DNA from: Corylus avellana
Taxonomy: Eukaryota; Streptophyta; Magnoliopsida; Fagales; Betulaceae
DNA length: 64,000 bases
Direction of reading: 5' to 3'
Assembly (NCBI RefSeq): GCF_901000735.1
Contig: NC_081548.1
Span: forward strand, 3,162,001-3,226,000
The position numbers and the translations under genes were made by a program. Positions 33,801 to 45,395 of the stretch are shown one piece after another. The notes beneath the pieces were generated by a model. It ran no database searches, was not told the origin of the DNA, and saw only the letters and a list, made by a program, of their open reading frames with translations. Numbering within the stretch: position 1 is the first letter of the stretch; each line of letters begins with the position of its first letter.

Positions 33801-35289
33801 GCGTGTTGATAGTTCGATCTCAATAAAATTTGAATTCTTCATTTCCCGGCGGTCTAAACATTACCTCCTTGTGGAAACAATCCACGCACGCATGGTACAT
33901 GGATAGCCAATCCATTCCTAAGATCACATCAAACCCGCTCATCTCGAATATTACAAGATTTACTGGCATGACATGACCTTTAATTGATACAGGACAACGT
34001 CTAACTACCGAGGTACATACGACTGTCTTTCCTACAGGGGTAGTCACTGCTAAGCTTACATCTAATGATTCTAGCTTTAGGTTACTTGTTTTAGCAAAGA
34101 AGTATGAAACAAATGAGTGCGTTGCTCCAGGATCAAAAAGAACGGAAGCTATACCATTAGAAATAGGGAGGGTACCTGCCACCACTTCATTGGACGCTGA
34201 TGCATCACCAGGCGTTAGAGCATAAACCCGAGCAATTGCATGGTTCTTCTGTTCCTCAAGGCGTTTCTGACCGCCTTGGTTGTTGGGAGGGGCCTTGCAA
34301 TCTCGTTGGATATGTCCAGGTTTCCCGCATTTGTAACATACCAGCTGCCCAAACAGACAGTTTCCTGTATGAGGCCTTCCACATTTCTCACATGGTGCAC
34401 GGTGACCGCCATTTCCTTGTTGACGGGGGTGTTGTGGTGTAAAATTTCTTTGTGGGTTTTGGTGAAATCTCTTCTTACTGGATTGCTCTCCTGAGTGGTT
34501 CCATTGTGAGGCATTTCTCTTTTTCTGGTGGGAATACCCAAAATCTGCATTTTGGTCGGAATACCCTGAATTTGCATTCTGGGTCTGCTCGATTATCGCA
34601 GCTTTGTTGATGAGGTCTGATAAGTTTCCAATCTGGAATCCTACCACAAGGTTCATAATGCGTGGTTGCAGTCATCTTTCAAACTTCCTCGCTTCTAGCT
34701 CTCCAGTTGACACGAGATAAGGGGCAAATCGTGATAGTTCGATGAATTTGGCAGCATATTGTTCTACCGTCATTGACCCTTGAACTAGGTCCGTAAATTC
34801 CTGGGCTCTGACTTGTCGAACTGTTTGAGGAAAGAATCGTTCATAAAATTCTTTCTTGAATTCTTCCCAAGGAATGGAATCCTCTTCCTTTATTCCTAGC
34901 CGGCTTCGTACTTGTCCTTCCTTGGTTTCCCACCATCGATTTGCTTGACCATTTAGGAGATAAGTAGCATACCTAACCATCTTATTATCGGCGCAATCCA
35001 TCACCTTTAGCAGCCTTTCGGTTTGCAGAAACCAGTTTTCTGCAACTTCTGCACCTGCCTTTCCTTCAAATGTAGGGGGTTGCTGCCGATGAAACCTTTC
35101 AAACGTGCAAGCTTGTTGTCCTTCGCTAGTGGATCCGTTCCCGCGTCGGGCCTCTTCTAGCAGGTTCACGAGCGTAGTTGCCAACGTTGTTATAGGTCTT
35201 AACTCATGGTTTATGATAGCATTTTCTCCACTTCCGGAGTCGTCGAACTCGGTGTTGATTTCTTGGTTATTGTGATTTGGGGACGCCAT
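30808..35289 (-). pseudogene. Chromovirus gag-pol polyprotein with three in-frame stops
   Basis: One reading frame of about 1494 codons covers the whole element. It has three in-frame stops, at 34672 (TGA), 33820 (TGA) and 32647 (TAA), and no frameshift. Domains in order: gag (FERFHRQQPPTFEG near residue 60), CCHC knuckle (CYKCGKPGHIQRDC) and protease (LFDPGATHSF, with P where many families have S or T). Reverse transcriptase follows ([20 protein letters not shown] and FIDDILVYS), then RNase H ([17 protein letters not shown]). Integrase has the HHCC region with CLTCQQ and the acidic blocks [15 protein letters not shown] and [10 protein letters not shown], and a C-terminal chromodomain ends the frame. 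Start chosen at MASPNHNN (35289); an upstream ATG at 35334 is also in frame. It cannot make a full product as it stands. Confidence 0.9.
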
Positions 35290-35466
35290 TTCTTCACAAT
35301 CGATAATATAACAATCATTAAACAATTTAGACAAGAATCTTATATTATCTAGTAGTGACTACCACGACTAACTCTACTTGGCCGGAATGTGGCTTCCCAT
35401 TAACCCCTTTTTTTTTCTTTTTTTTTTTTTTTTTTTTGAAAAGTCTGCCAGAACCTTATAACCTTT

Positions 35467-35480
35467 GCTCTGATACCAAA
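35467..35480 (-). other. Primer binding site of the chromovirus
   Basis: The minus-strand word TTGGTATCAGAGC lies 2-3 bases inside the 5' LTR, complementary to the initiator-methionine tRNA 3' end. Confidence 0.85.
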
Positions 35481-36639
35481 ATTGTAACATCCCCAGTCCG
35501 TTAAGACTGAGTTTGCCACTTTTCTTCTTTTTCAACAAAAATTCTTGCAAAGATCTATAAGGTCTATCAGAGTACTTGATTTTAAAAAATACAATAAATG
35601 CGTAAAACATTTATTTTTAGAGATTTTATTACAAGCGGAATTAGAAAACATTAAACTTTAGTTGCGGAATATCATATCATTACAATAACTTATATGAAAA
35701 GACTTTGAAAATTAATAATTATTCCCACCCCATTCCGGCCTCCTATTCCAGCATCCTTTCTACCTGAAAACAAGAAATAAAACTGAATGAGCCCAAAGGG
35801 GGCCCAACAAGTAAAATCCACAACCATAAATAGTTTTACTCCTTGTTCTCAGTTTTGAAAATCATTTTCGCAAATAAATATAATTTTAGCCATAATAATA
35901 TCTGTATGTACGGTTGCATCTCCCGTAACATATACATACTATTACATCTAGTAATAGATCATCGTTGTAAATCATCTTTATAAATCATCATCATAATGCA
36001 TCATTATAAATAATCTCTGTAAATCATCATCATAATGCATCATTATAAATAATCTCTGTAAATCATCATAGCATATCATCGTTGAAAATATAGTATCATT
36101 TTCTCATAATAAGGCCCATGTACACTATTACCCCTGTGTACGAGGGTTGCGGGTCCTTGTGACCATGGCACTGATCTGTGGCCACAGCCATGCCCGACCG
36201 TCAATTAACTCTTTCTTGGTGCACTCAACGGTCTAGTTGATGGAATACCACCTTCTGGCATAGCCTCCTTCAGTGGTTTCGCCTCCATCCGAGTATCGGT
36301 ACCGAACTCTTCTCATTCTTACTTATCTTGAGGCCAAAAATACTCTCCTCCATACATGTGCCCTCATTTCATAAACATTTATCTCATCTCTTGTACTTTT
36401 CTTTGTACTTCTTTTGATGCATCTTAGGGCAACATGTAGGAGGGTTTATCATCATTTTTTCTTTCTTATAATCATCATCATTTCTCAACTTTCTTTTCTT
36501 AAAATGAAAACTTTTCCAAATATAAACTTGTTGTGCTTAGAAAGCATTTAAACAAATAGAAACTTTCTAGATAATTCTTTTAGAAATCCTTCATGCATGC
36601 AACATAACTTCATAATATATAAATAAAATAATCATTTAC

Positions 36640-36739
36640 NNNNNNNNNNNNNNNNNNNNNNNNNNNNNNNNNNNNNNNNNNNNNNNNNNNNNNNNNNNNN
36701 NNNNNNNNNNNNNNNNNNNNNNNNNNNNNNNNNNNNNNN
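36640..36739. other. Assembly gap (100 N) inside the 5' LTR
   Basis: Exactly 100 N. The flanks overlap in content (see the LTR entry), which suggests a misjoin or collapsed repeat and not missing unique DNA. Confidence 0.98.
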
Positions 36740-37444
36740 GTGGTTTCGCCTCCATCCGAGTATCGGTACCGAACTCTCATCTTATCTTATCTTGGGGCCA
36801 AAAAAATACTCTCCTCCATACATGTGCCCTCATTTCATAAACATTTATCTCATCTCTTGTACTTTTCTTTGTACTTCTTTTGATGCATCTTAGGGCAACA
36901 TGTAGGAGGGTTTATCATCTTTTTTTTTTTTCTTATAATCATCATCATTTCTCAACTTTCTTTTCTTAAAATGGAAACTTTTCCAAATATAAACTTGTTG
37001 TGCTTAAAAAGCATTTAAAGAAATATAAACTTTCTAAATAATTCTTTTTTAGAAATCCTTCATGCATGCAACATATCTCCATGACAGGTAAATAAAATAA
37101 TCATTTACAGTTTGATACAAGAATATATAAATAGCATGACATGAAATAATTTTAGAAGGGGTAGTGAATTTACTTACCTCTAGACTGAAGCTAAAAGTGG
37201 TATGAAGGAATCCAGTTGCTCCAATATGACTAACACCACTAGTATATCTTTTGAAACTAATTTATAAAGTCCGCTATCTCTTGTGTTCTTTCTTTCTTGT
37301 AGCGCTTGGTCTCGCCCTTTCTCTCTCTGTTCTGAGTAAACACTCTTAGAAAGAAGAAAGACCGAGTAAAAAGCGGAAGAAGGAAGAATATATGCAAGAG
37401 ATGGAAGAGGAGATGAGTGGTGAAAATACTGAAGGAGAAGAGCT

Positions 37445-37453
37445 CTATTTATA
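37445..37453 (-). promoter_or_regulatory. TATA box of the chromovirus 5' LTR
   Basis: TATAAATAG on the minus strand within a GAGCTCTATTTATAGG context, at a position shared by both LTRs. It is the probable core promoter of the element. Confidence 0.6.
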
Positions 37454-37459
37454 GGAGAA

Positions 37460-37670
37460 AATCAAACACTATTCTACCTTCAATTTACAATTATACCCTC
37501 ATTTTACTATTTCACCAACCCTATACTATTTCACCAACCCTATACTATTCTACCTTCAATTTACAATTATACCCTCATTTTACTATTTCACCAACCCTAT
37601 ACTATTCTACCAACCCTATACTATTCTACCAACCCTATACTATTCTACCTATACTATTCTACCTTCTTAT
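37460..37670. repeat. LTR minisatellite, short version
   Basis: Same repeat words as 30175-30480 but fewer copies. It also has a run of CTATACTATTCTACCAACC units not equally expanded in the other LTR. Confidence 0.8.
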
Positions 37671-37904
37671 TCTACCATCCTTATACCTACCATTTACTAT
37701 CCTATTATTTCACCAATTACCATTCTCTAAATACCACTCTCATAAATTTCCCAAGAATTAAAATCCTTAGCTACAATGGATATTAAAATAACATCATTAT
37801 CAAAATAATCTATTTAAATAGCTTTGAAAATTCTGGGACACTACAAGTTGACAGTCGATTTGTTGGGATCCAATATATGTGTACCATAATAGGACACAAA
37901 GTAG

Positions 37905-38160
37905 CAAAATTTTAATAAGAGCTGATTGAAAATTGCGATTGAAAAATATAACTTTTAAATTAAAAAGAGTTTTTGAACAAAAGTTTTAAAATAAAGCTTT
38001 TATCAAAAGTGTTTTTTTTTGACAATTTTTAGGTTTTTTGAACTCTTAAAAGCGCTTTTAATTTTTTTACTAAACGTATACTGTTTTTTTTTTTGTCAAA
38101 CGAACTTTTTAAGTGTTAAAATCACTTTAGACTCCTCAAACGCAATCACAAACATGTCCT
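37905..38160. mobile_element. MITE-like element (CAAACGAACTTTTTAAGTG family)
   Basis: It shares CAAACGAACTTTTTAAGTG and a CTCAAACG end with 57877-58075. Both are T-rich in the middle and have weak inverted ends. Borders are approximate and no target duplication was fixed. Confidence 0.45.
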
Positions 38161-39210
38161 AAATCCAATTCTAACTACGGGAGTCAAGCCAAACCCAGTT
38201 ATACACCGGGGCATAAGTTTAATTCTCGCAATGAAAAATCTTGTGTCTGAGTAGTGTAATTCACTTTGGATGTCACTTATAGTGGAATAAGGCTGGGTTG
38301 AGATTGTCAAACTATAGTTCAATTGAACTTGAGAAAGCAACTACAGTTTTTACTGTTTAAGTCCCTTTTGTCATCGGTTTCCAGCGATCAGAATGATCAT
38401 ATCACAGGTATAGTAGCTACTCTAATTGCATAATTTGCCATTTTTTAGCTTAAAAAAAAAAAAAAAAAAAAAAAACTCTTTCATGTATAATTGGGCCCTG
38501 ATCCACAGGCCAAACGTCAATTTGTAAACTCAATATCCTTGTGGAATAGGATTTACTTTTGGTCCATATATCATTTACGACAAGGACGTGGAATCCTCAA
38601 ACCTCCCAAGGCCCAACCAAGGATGTCGCGCGGCTGTGTCTGCTGTCTTGTAGCGCCGGCATTTCTGTGTCACCCCTCGTAGAGCATGTTGAAACTTGAA
38701 ACTATCAAACATGTCAGTCCAAAGCACACAAAAGGCTAGGACTTCGGGTACCATCAAAGTAGGCCATTGCTATTTGTTATGGATATATCATCAAAATATC
38801 TTGAATAATATTCTTAATTTTTTTTTTTTTTTTTTTTAAGGATAATTGATTTATCACATTTCCGACATGGCTGTCAATTGTCATGGTGGCAGCTTGAGTG
38901 TACATTGCACCCTTGTTGGCCACCCAGCCAGACATAGGGAGACATGCCCTGGGCTAGCTCGAGTTGCTGGGGTGGACATGGTGCAGCCCTCTTGTTGGTT
39001 GAGTCACACCATCTTTCTCCACTGCCACACTCCTTTCTCGAGGTGTGTAGCAGCAACACCCATGGCAGACTCGAGGCTGACTATAAGTTTGAATTTTGTT
39101 TCAGTAATTTATTTTTTATTTTTATTAAATATTTTATAGATTGGGTCTCTTGTTTTATGAAGAGTTTGAGTTCATGAGTAGAAAATAAGTGTTAAAGTAT
39201 TAATTAAATT
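38161..39210. other. Intergenic, no gene recognised
   Basis: Contains a long A run (38452-38475), a T run (38820-38837) and two GC-richer patches (38580-38680, 38860-39070) with short frames on both strands but no family motif. No function is proposed. Confidence 0.35.
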
Positions 39211-39605
39211 GAGATAACTTCTCTTTAGACTCATGAATTACCACGCAATTTGACAAATCCCAAAACTTTAAAATCACTAAATTTGAATCCCTAAACTTTC
39301 AATTACAGTCAATTTGAACCCCCGTCAAATTTTAAAAGTTAAAAGTGAGACAATGACGTTTATACCCCTGACTTTTTTATAAAATTTCAAATTTACCCTT
39401 AATTCCAAATTTAAAAATTAAAAACAAAAACAAAAATCAGGGATATTAAGATCTTTTTAGGTATTGCCGTTAGAAGTTAACAGCTAAATTTGATAGAGGG
39501 GTTCAAATTGACTGCAATTGAAAGTTCAGGGGTTCAAATTGAGAATTTTTTTATGGGGTTTGTCAGATCGCATTGTAATTTATGGGTTTAAAGTGAAGTT
39601 ACCCC
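39211..39605. mobile_element. MITE with about 115-bp terminal inverted repeats
   Basis: The left arm starts TAACTTCTCTTTAGACTC and the right arm, reversed, starts TAACTTCACTTTAAACCC. Both continue through CAATTTGACAAAT/CGATCTGACAAAC and CTTTCAATTACAGTCAATTTG/CTTTCAATTGCAGTCAATTTG. A direct repeat TTAAATT flanks it (39204-39210 and 39606-39612). The 395-bp element can fold into a long hairpin and has no coding capacity. Confidence 0.75.
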
Positions 39606-40304
39606 TTAAATTTATTATCTTTTATTCTTAAACTTTTGGACACTTAACGTTACTATTAGAAATGCCTACTTAATTTACTTATTATTAATTAATTTAAATA
39701 ATTAAATTCACTTTTTTTATCAATTCAAAACTTTAAAATAATTGATAATTTACTATAATATTAAAACCGTGATTGCAAGTTTGTTAACACCACATTATAC
39801 ATCATATTTCAGCTAACTTAAATTCACAAACCTTCTAGCTTCTGCTAAAACAATATAGCCCAAAAGTCAATATTTTCTCTGTCTTTTCTTTATCTTATTC
39901 TATAAATTCAATAAATCAACCATTAAATTTGTAAACTCACGTACATAGACCCATACAAATTCAATAATAAATTCATCCATTTACTATAAAAAAAAAAAAT
40001 GTTAAAAGATGGTTAACATTTTGGATATTTGTCACTCCCTTTGGTTATAATACCTAAAATGGAGGCTATCAAGGGAATTCATTTCCTAGCAAATGAAATT
40101 TAAATTTTTAAAATATCCTTATCAAGGGGTCCAACGAAAACAATATCTCGTCAATAAACAATATATTGATCAATATATTAATTTTGGTTTTGCAATGATT
40201 GATATACAATTACTTTTGTGACTAATAATTTTTTATATATATCTGCCAATAAACCCTATATTTTTTATTCCATAATAATTCAGTTTGATCTTAAAGTTAT
40301 GGGT

Positions 40305-40460
40305 GAAAAGACGGTTACGGTTAGTAGTTATTGGCTAAAACCGCTAACTGTAACTGCCTAGGGGCTAGGCGGTTAGTGAATTGTTAACCGCCTAGGCAGT
40401 TAACCAACGATTAGCGGTTAATAATTAACTCTAATAAACCACTAACCATTTTTTAAAGAA
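40305..40460. repeat. Inverted-repeat cluster built on a GCGGTTA word
   Basis: CTAGGCGGTTA and TAACCGCCTAG form an 11-bp stem with a short loop (about 40374-40404). Further GGTTA/TAACC words lie on both sides. Probably a small foldback repeat. Confidence 0.55.
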
Positions 40461-41740
40461 AAAATTAAAAAATAAATAAATAAATAAAACGACGTCATTT
40501 TATGGTAATATGATAAAAGCGTGTTTGACTTTGTACAAAATGACCTTGTATCGTTTCTTGTGGGCCGCCTCCATTGTCCACAAAACCGGGAATGAAACGA
40601 CATCGTTCTTGGCAGGGGTGAAAAGCATATGCACTAGGCACAAAACTATGTCATTCCTATTGACTACAGCGATGTCATTTCCGGCACCCTCTTAGCGTAT
40701 GCCATGAAACGACGTCGTTCAAGTTAAGTGGAACACCATTGTTTCGAAGGGGGCTGGAGGTGTATTTTTAATCAATTAGGAGGTTTTCTTCTTCCTCTTT
40801 ACCTGAAACTAAAAAATAAGAAAAGTATGAAAAACACCTGAAAAACCTTAAGATTTTTATTTTTGAACCCATGAAGATTCCCCTTCCTCCAATGTTTCCA
40901 AAATTGCCTATTTGTTGGGATGATTCTCCAGCCTCCAATACTTTCAAAGCCCGGATAATGAGAAGTTTCTCTCTTATTGATAAGAAATCATTTGTCTCCT
41001 TTAATGGAGAACAAAAAATACATCTTTCCAGTTCTTTTCTTTCAACAAATAGCATCATGACAAAGAGGTTTTTCTTTTGGTTTGGCAATTGATTAATGAA
41101 GATTGGAGAAACTCATTATTGAAGCCAAACCCAAACCTTGCATGGTGATGATTTGATAGATCTTTATCATAACCTTTTGTGAATTTTCATTCTTTTCTTT
41201 GTCTTCTTCTATATGAGAAAAAAATCACATATTTTAAATTAAAAATTAATTATAATACACTAAATTAGAAAAATTATATCGAACCCATTTGAAGATAAAC
41301 TTCCTCCACTTCCTTTTGCATTAATTTTTTGAGAACTGTTAGAGAGCCAAACAAATGAACCCAGAAAAATTGTCAAATTGACGTAACAAATCATGAGTGA
41401 TAGATAAGGAAGAGAAAATTGACATTTTTTTAATTTAAAAACTCTTGCTACATCAGTTTAAATTTTTTTCTTAATTTATTTGTTTGACTTTCTAACACTT
41501 TTCTAATTTTTTAAGGTAATACCATGTAAACCAATGCATGGTAGAAGAAATTTGCATCTCAAGTCTCAACATCCTCGTAGAAATTAATTGTCGGTGAATC
41601 GTGAAGTTTTTTTTTTGGTGTGTGATTTAATCGTGAAAATAATCTAAAGCTTCAATTGAACGTCTCTGTCACGAGATCTAATTTATGTGATAATATATAT
41701 AAATAATGACCACCCACCAAAAAAAAATGTTATTAGATAA

Positions 41741-41762
41741 TTTCTCTCTCTCTCTCTCTCTT
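41741..41762. repeat. (CT)n microsatellite
   Basis: About ten consecutive CT units can be read directly. Confidence 0.9.
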
Positions 41763-42860
41763 TCACATCGGTGGGTAGCCGTCAGCTAGATAATCATGTA
41801 AACTGCCAATATTTAAAGCTTCCCAGAGCAAATAGAGACGAGGGAATATCCTAATGGTGCCAAGTTCTAGAATATTCAAACTAATTATTAGTATTATTAG
41901 AAAATTTACATGAGTTAAAGTTAAAATAAATAAATAAATTATTTAGTCCATATGATTTACAGTTTTACTAAATTTATCATTAGACTATGAAAAGTATTTT
42001 AAAGATTCATAGGCTAAGCTTGCTTATATTTAACTCGTTAATTCCATGGAGAATTTGCATGACAAATATTAAAGATATAATCAATCAATATTATTGGAGT
42101 ACAATGTAATCAATTATTCGATCCAGATGTACAAACTTGCAATCATTTCAGATTTAATTATAAGATGTTAAAACATTGTTTCTATTTAATATCAATATGA
42201 TTGCTTTCAAAATGTCATTGTCTATTTGTCTTATTTTAATTCATATTCGTTCTCCCTAATTAAAGAAAAGGGTCCAAAAAATAGCCATTTTTTTTAAATC
42301 CAAAAAAGAAAAAGAAAGAAAGCCATTTAGTGTGCATTATTATCGTGCCATCTATGTGTGCGTTTTTAACGTGTCCCTTGCAACACATTTCTTATACTTC
42401 ATTGAAATTACTAATCCCGTGGGTAAGCGCGCATCGGACCCATGTGAGATTGTGGTGGCACGTGGAATACACGCACGGGCGGGGAAGGTTGTAAAAGTTG
42501 AGGTGAGGACTGTGAGGCTGAGGTCCTGAGGGAGGGCGGGGGACAAACGTGTATGTGAAAATTACAATTTAACATTTTAAATCACAGATTAGTGTTTAAA
42601 TTTGTACGTTTTCAAAAAAGCATCTCATTGCCTGTTTTTCGAAAACGCAAATTTTTATGCGTTTTTAAATCGTAATTTTTAAAAATAGCAATCTCAAACT
42701 ATCAATTTCTTAAGAGATTTGGTTTAAAATTACACTTTTTGTCTACAAAATCATAATTCCTAATGCATCCGTAGGGCAATAGACTTGTCACTTTAACTGA
42801 ACACGCATGAGGAAGCAAGGGAAGAGTATACAAGTAAAATGTCGATCGGGGTGGAGGAGG

Positions 42861-42960
42861 NNNNNNNNNNNNNNNNNNNNNNNNNNNNNNNNNNNNNNNN
42901 NNNNNNNNNNNNNNNNNNNNNNNNNNNNNNNNNNNNNNNNNNNNNNNNNNNNNNNNNNNN
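42861..42960. other. Assembly gap (100 N)
   Basis: Exactly 100 N between a G-rich edge (GTGGAGGAGG) and a GC-rich edge (GCCGTCGCC). Size is unknown. Confidence 0.98.
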
Positions 42961-43326
42961 GCCGTCGCCAGTGGGTTAGCCAGTGGTTTCACTGTCGCCG
43001 GGGCAAGTCATTTGGTTCTTTGTTTTTTATTATCTAGTGTTTGGATTTCATTTTGTCAAAATAAGCTTGGTGATGTGTCCCTTTGTGGTTAGATGCTGCA
43101 AAAGATCCATTTTTGCAGTATGACCGTATAGTAGGGGCTCCCAACTTCTAATTAAGACATGGGAATTTTCAATTTTTTTTACACTTGCTTATTTTTTCAC
43201 GACACATGTTTTACGTATACACGTTCAATATTGCATGACATAATTTCCAAACAAGAAATGAATATAAAGTATAAACAAATGCTATAAGTAGTGTTATTAT
43301 AAATAAAAATGATATTTGACACAACA

Positions 43327-44006
43327 GCTATGTTTGGCAAGGGAAAGCCCCGCACTGTGGCTGGAACGGCACTGTTCCAGCTACAGTGCGGGGCTGACAC
43401 ATGCTGACTTTTTCAGCTTAACTTTTTTTTTTTTAAGCAAAATATTAAAAAAAAAAGGAAAACGGCTGCGGGAAATTCCACTAATAAAAATGGGGTGGCC
43501 TGGAATTTCCATTTCTTATTGGCAGGGTCGAGCCACCCTCGTCATATCCGGGTGGTTAACTGACTCTAATAGGTGGCTTCATTCCTTATTAAAAAAAAAA
43601 AAAAAGCAAGGCTATGGCTCCATCAATTTCAGGTAATTTCTACCACTTATCTATATATATATTTGGTGGAGTTCTTTGGCTTTAATTCCCACATCGTACT
43701 TATTGGTGTGATCCTGAACTAATTCTCAAACTCTTCGGTGGTCCTACCACCCCCAATGCACCTGCTACCTTTTAGCAGGCCTGCCACCCCACACCTCATT
43801 TTCACCTGGTGGTTCGGACCACCCCTGGGAGGTCAAGGAATGGCCCAAATGCACTTCTTATTAAGGGAAGCGGCTTGGAACCACCTCGCTATTCTTGATT
43901 TTATATTTTTTGCTTAAAAAAAAAAAAAAAAAAAGTTAAGCTGAAAAAGTCAGTATGTGTCAGCCCCGCACCGTAGCTGAAACGGCACTCCCTTGCCATA
44001 CATAGC
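43327..44006. mobile_element. TIR DNA element, 680 bp, with a nested hairpin; only in unit A
   Basis: Ends are GCTATGTTTGGCAAGGGA and, reversed, GCTATGTATGGCAAGGGA. The inverted arms extend about 90 bp, through AGCCCCGCAC, TTTTTCAGCTTAAC and long A/T runs. The left arm itself holds a 21-bp-stem hairpin (GCCCCGCACTGTGGCTGGAAC paired with its near complement). The centre is full of GGTGG and CCACC words. Unit B has the uninterrupted site at about 51772-51790 (GACACAACAGTTCC). The flanks CAACA / AAACA suggest a target duplication of about 5 bp with one change. No transposase. Superfamily is not assigned. Confidence 0.8.
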
Positions 44007-45190
44007 AAACAGTTCCAACTCCCAAATGAAGCTATGGAGCATCAAGCTCGTTGGGCATTTTTTGACATTAACGTCGAGATATGTCGGAGACAGGACCATA
44101 TATCTTGTCATACTTCGTGTTTTGTTCTTTTTTTGGATGGACACGTTACAATAAATTAAATTCCAATCTTGCCCTTGTACTTTATATGAGGAGAAGCTGC
44201 ACTGGGGCCCACGAAGTATTTTTGTTCAGAAATAAAAAATAAATTAAATTATATTCCTTTCATTAGTAACCAAAGCACAATAAAACATTAATTTAAACCA
44301 TTTGAAAAGATAAACCGAGTCCACGATGTATTTATTTCTTCTGCTTATTTTATTTTATTTTATTTTATTTTTTTGTTATAAAGTGAAAAGTTTTATGCAG
44401 TAGACTCTCTTCACGGATGATAAGAATTGATCTATGAGTTTTGTTCATCGTAGAATAAGACTAGAAAGGTGAATGAGTAATTTCAAGCTTAAATTTGACT
44501 CTACATTCATTGGATACATTTGATCTCTATAAGGCTATATCAATCAAAATATATTATATATACAGTCTTATTTATCTATATTTTGTTTAGGAAAAAAGAA
44601 AAAGAAAAAGACATTTATGATAAAAGGATATATAATATTAGTTGATTTGGACTACAAATATAAACAAAATTCATATAAAATTCACTTATTGTGCCAACAA
44701 TCTAACAAATTGACTGGCAATAAAGTAACTCGCCTCCAATAATAGCCTCCTATATTATGGATTCAACAGTTCTAATGCAATTCCATGACATCATTCAGGG
44801 GCGGAGGGGGTTGAGATGGGTCAAATGCCCCCTCTCACCTCCAAAAAAATCTCTTTACTCTCTAGGTAATTTTTTTTTATAATATCCTAGTTGTCCACCA
44901 TCAACCCTTCATTAAGGGGCAAATAGGTTTCAAGAGGATTAGGATTCACCACTCGTGGACATGATTTTCTTTCTATTTAGGGGTTGATAATTAGGTTACA
45001 GTTCACACACAGTGCAGATGATAAGATGAAAGGTTGAAGAAGACAAAAGGTTAAAGATGACTTTTAATTTATTTCCAAAATGTACCATTGAAGTAATGTA
45101 AACATACCGTTTTACTAATGTTAGCTTTGACTCTTTGACAATTAAAAATGATTCTGAAATGCACAAATAAAGGCCCCACTTTTACCATCA

Positions 45191-45395
45191 AGGGTGGTGG
45201 TTCAATGGCCCAAGGAAATTTTCAAGTGGTCAGGCATGTACTAGGGTGTGGGTTCGAATATCCGCAAGGGAGAATCTCAATATATGTCTGATTAGTATTA
45301 GCCACCTTGGATTCTCATTGATACCCTGGTGAGGTTGGGTCAGGTTATATATGGCTCAGTTGGACTTAAGGGAGCGCTTACAGTTCCCACCAGAT
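45191..45395 (+). mobile_element. Old SINE-like element, unit A copy
   Basis: GGTGGTTCAATGGCC and GTGGGTTCGAATATCC resemble polymerase III A and B boxes about 50 bp apart. All three units share it (53298, 60397), so it predates the duplications. The body is not further recognised. Confidence 0.5.

Larger units (their letters stand above)
28698..37845 (-). mobile_element. Ty3/Gypsy chromovirus (Tekay/Del type), complete but disabled
   Basis: The element is 9.15 kb including a gap. LTRs are at 28698-30658 and 35483-37845, both TGTAACATCCCC...GGGACACTACA as seen on the plus strand. The target duplication AGTTG flanks it (28693-28697 and 37846-37850). Coding runs right to left, so the right copy is the 5' LTR. 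The primer site (TTGGTATCAGAGC on the minus strand) is at 35467-35480 and the polypurine tract at 30660-30671. A C-terminal chromodomain in the polyprotein places it among chromoviruses, which often use such domains to choose chromatin targets. Three nonsense codons but no frameshifts suggest fairly recent loss of function. Confidence 0.9.
35483..37845 (-). repeat. 5' LTR of the chromovirus, interrupted by a gap
   Basis: 35483-36639 corresponds to the 3' LTR from its start to about 29820. After the gap, 36740-37845 restarts at the equivalent of about 29452 and runs to the end. About 370 bp are therefore present twice, once on each side of the gap. A minus-strand TATAAATAG is at 37445-37453. 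Confidence 0.85.
39613..42860. other. Gene-poor AT-rich region
   Basis: About 3.2 kb with no supported gene. It holds the inverted repeat at 40305-40460, a (CT)n tract at 41741-41762, and a GC-richer patch at 42420-42545 just left of a gap that might be the edge of something lost in the gap. Confidence 0.4.

Noticed and set aside
40510..41092. Several short frames on both strands around 40.5-41.1 kb
   Set aside because: No domain, no splice-compatible neighbours and no conservation clue. They overlap each other on both strands.
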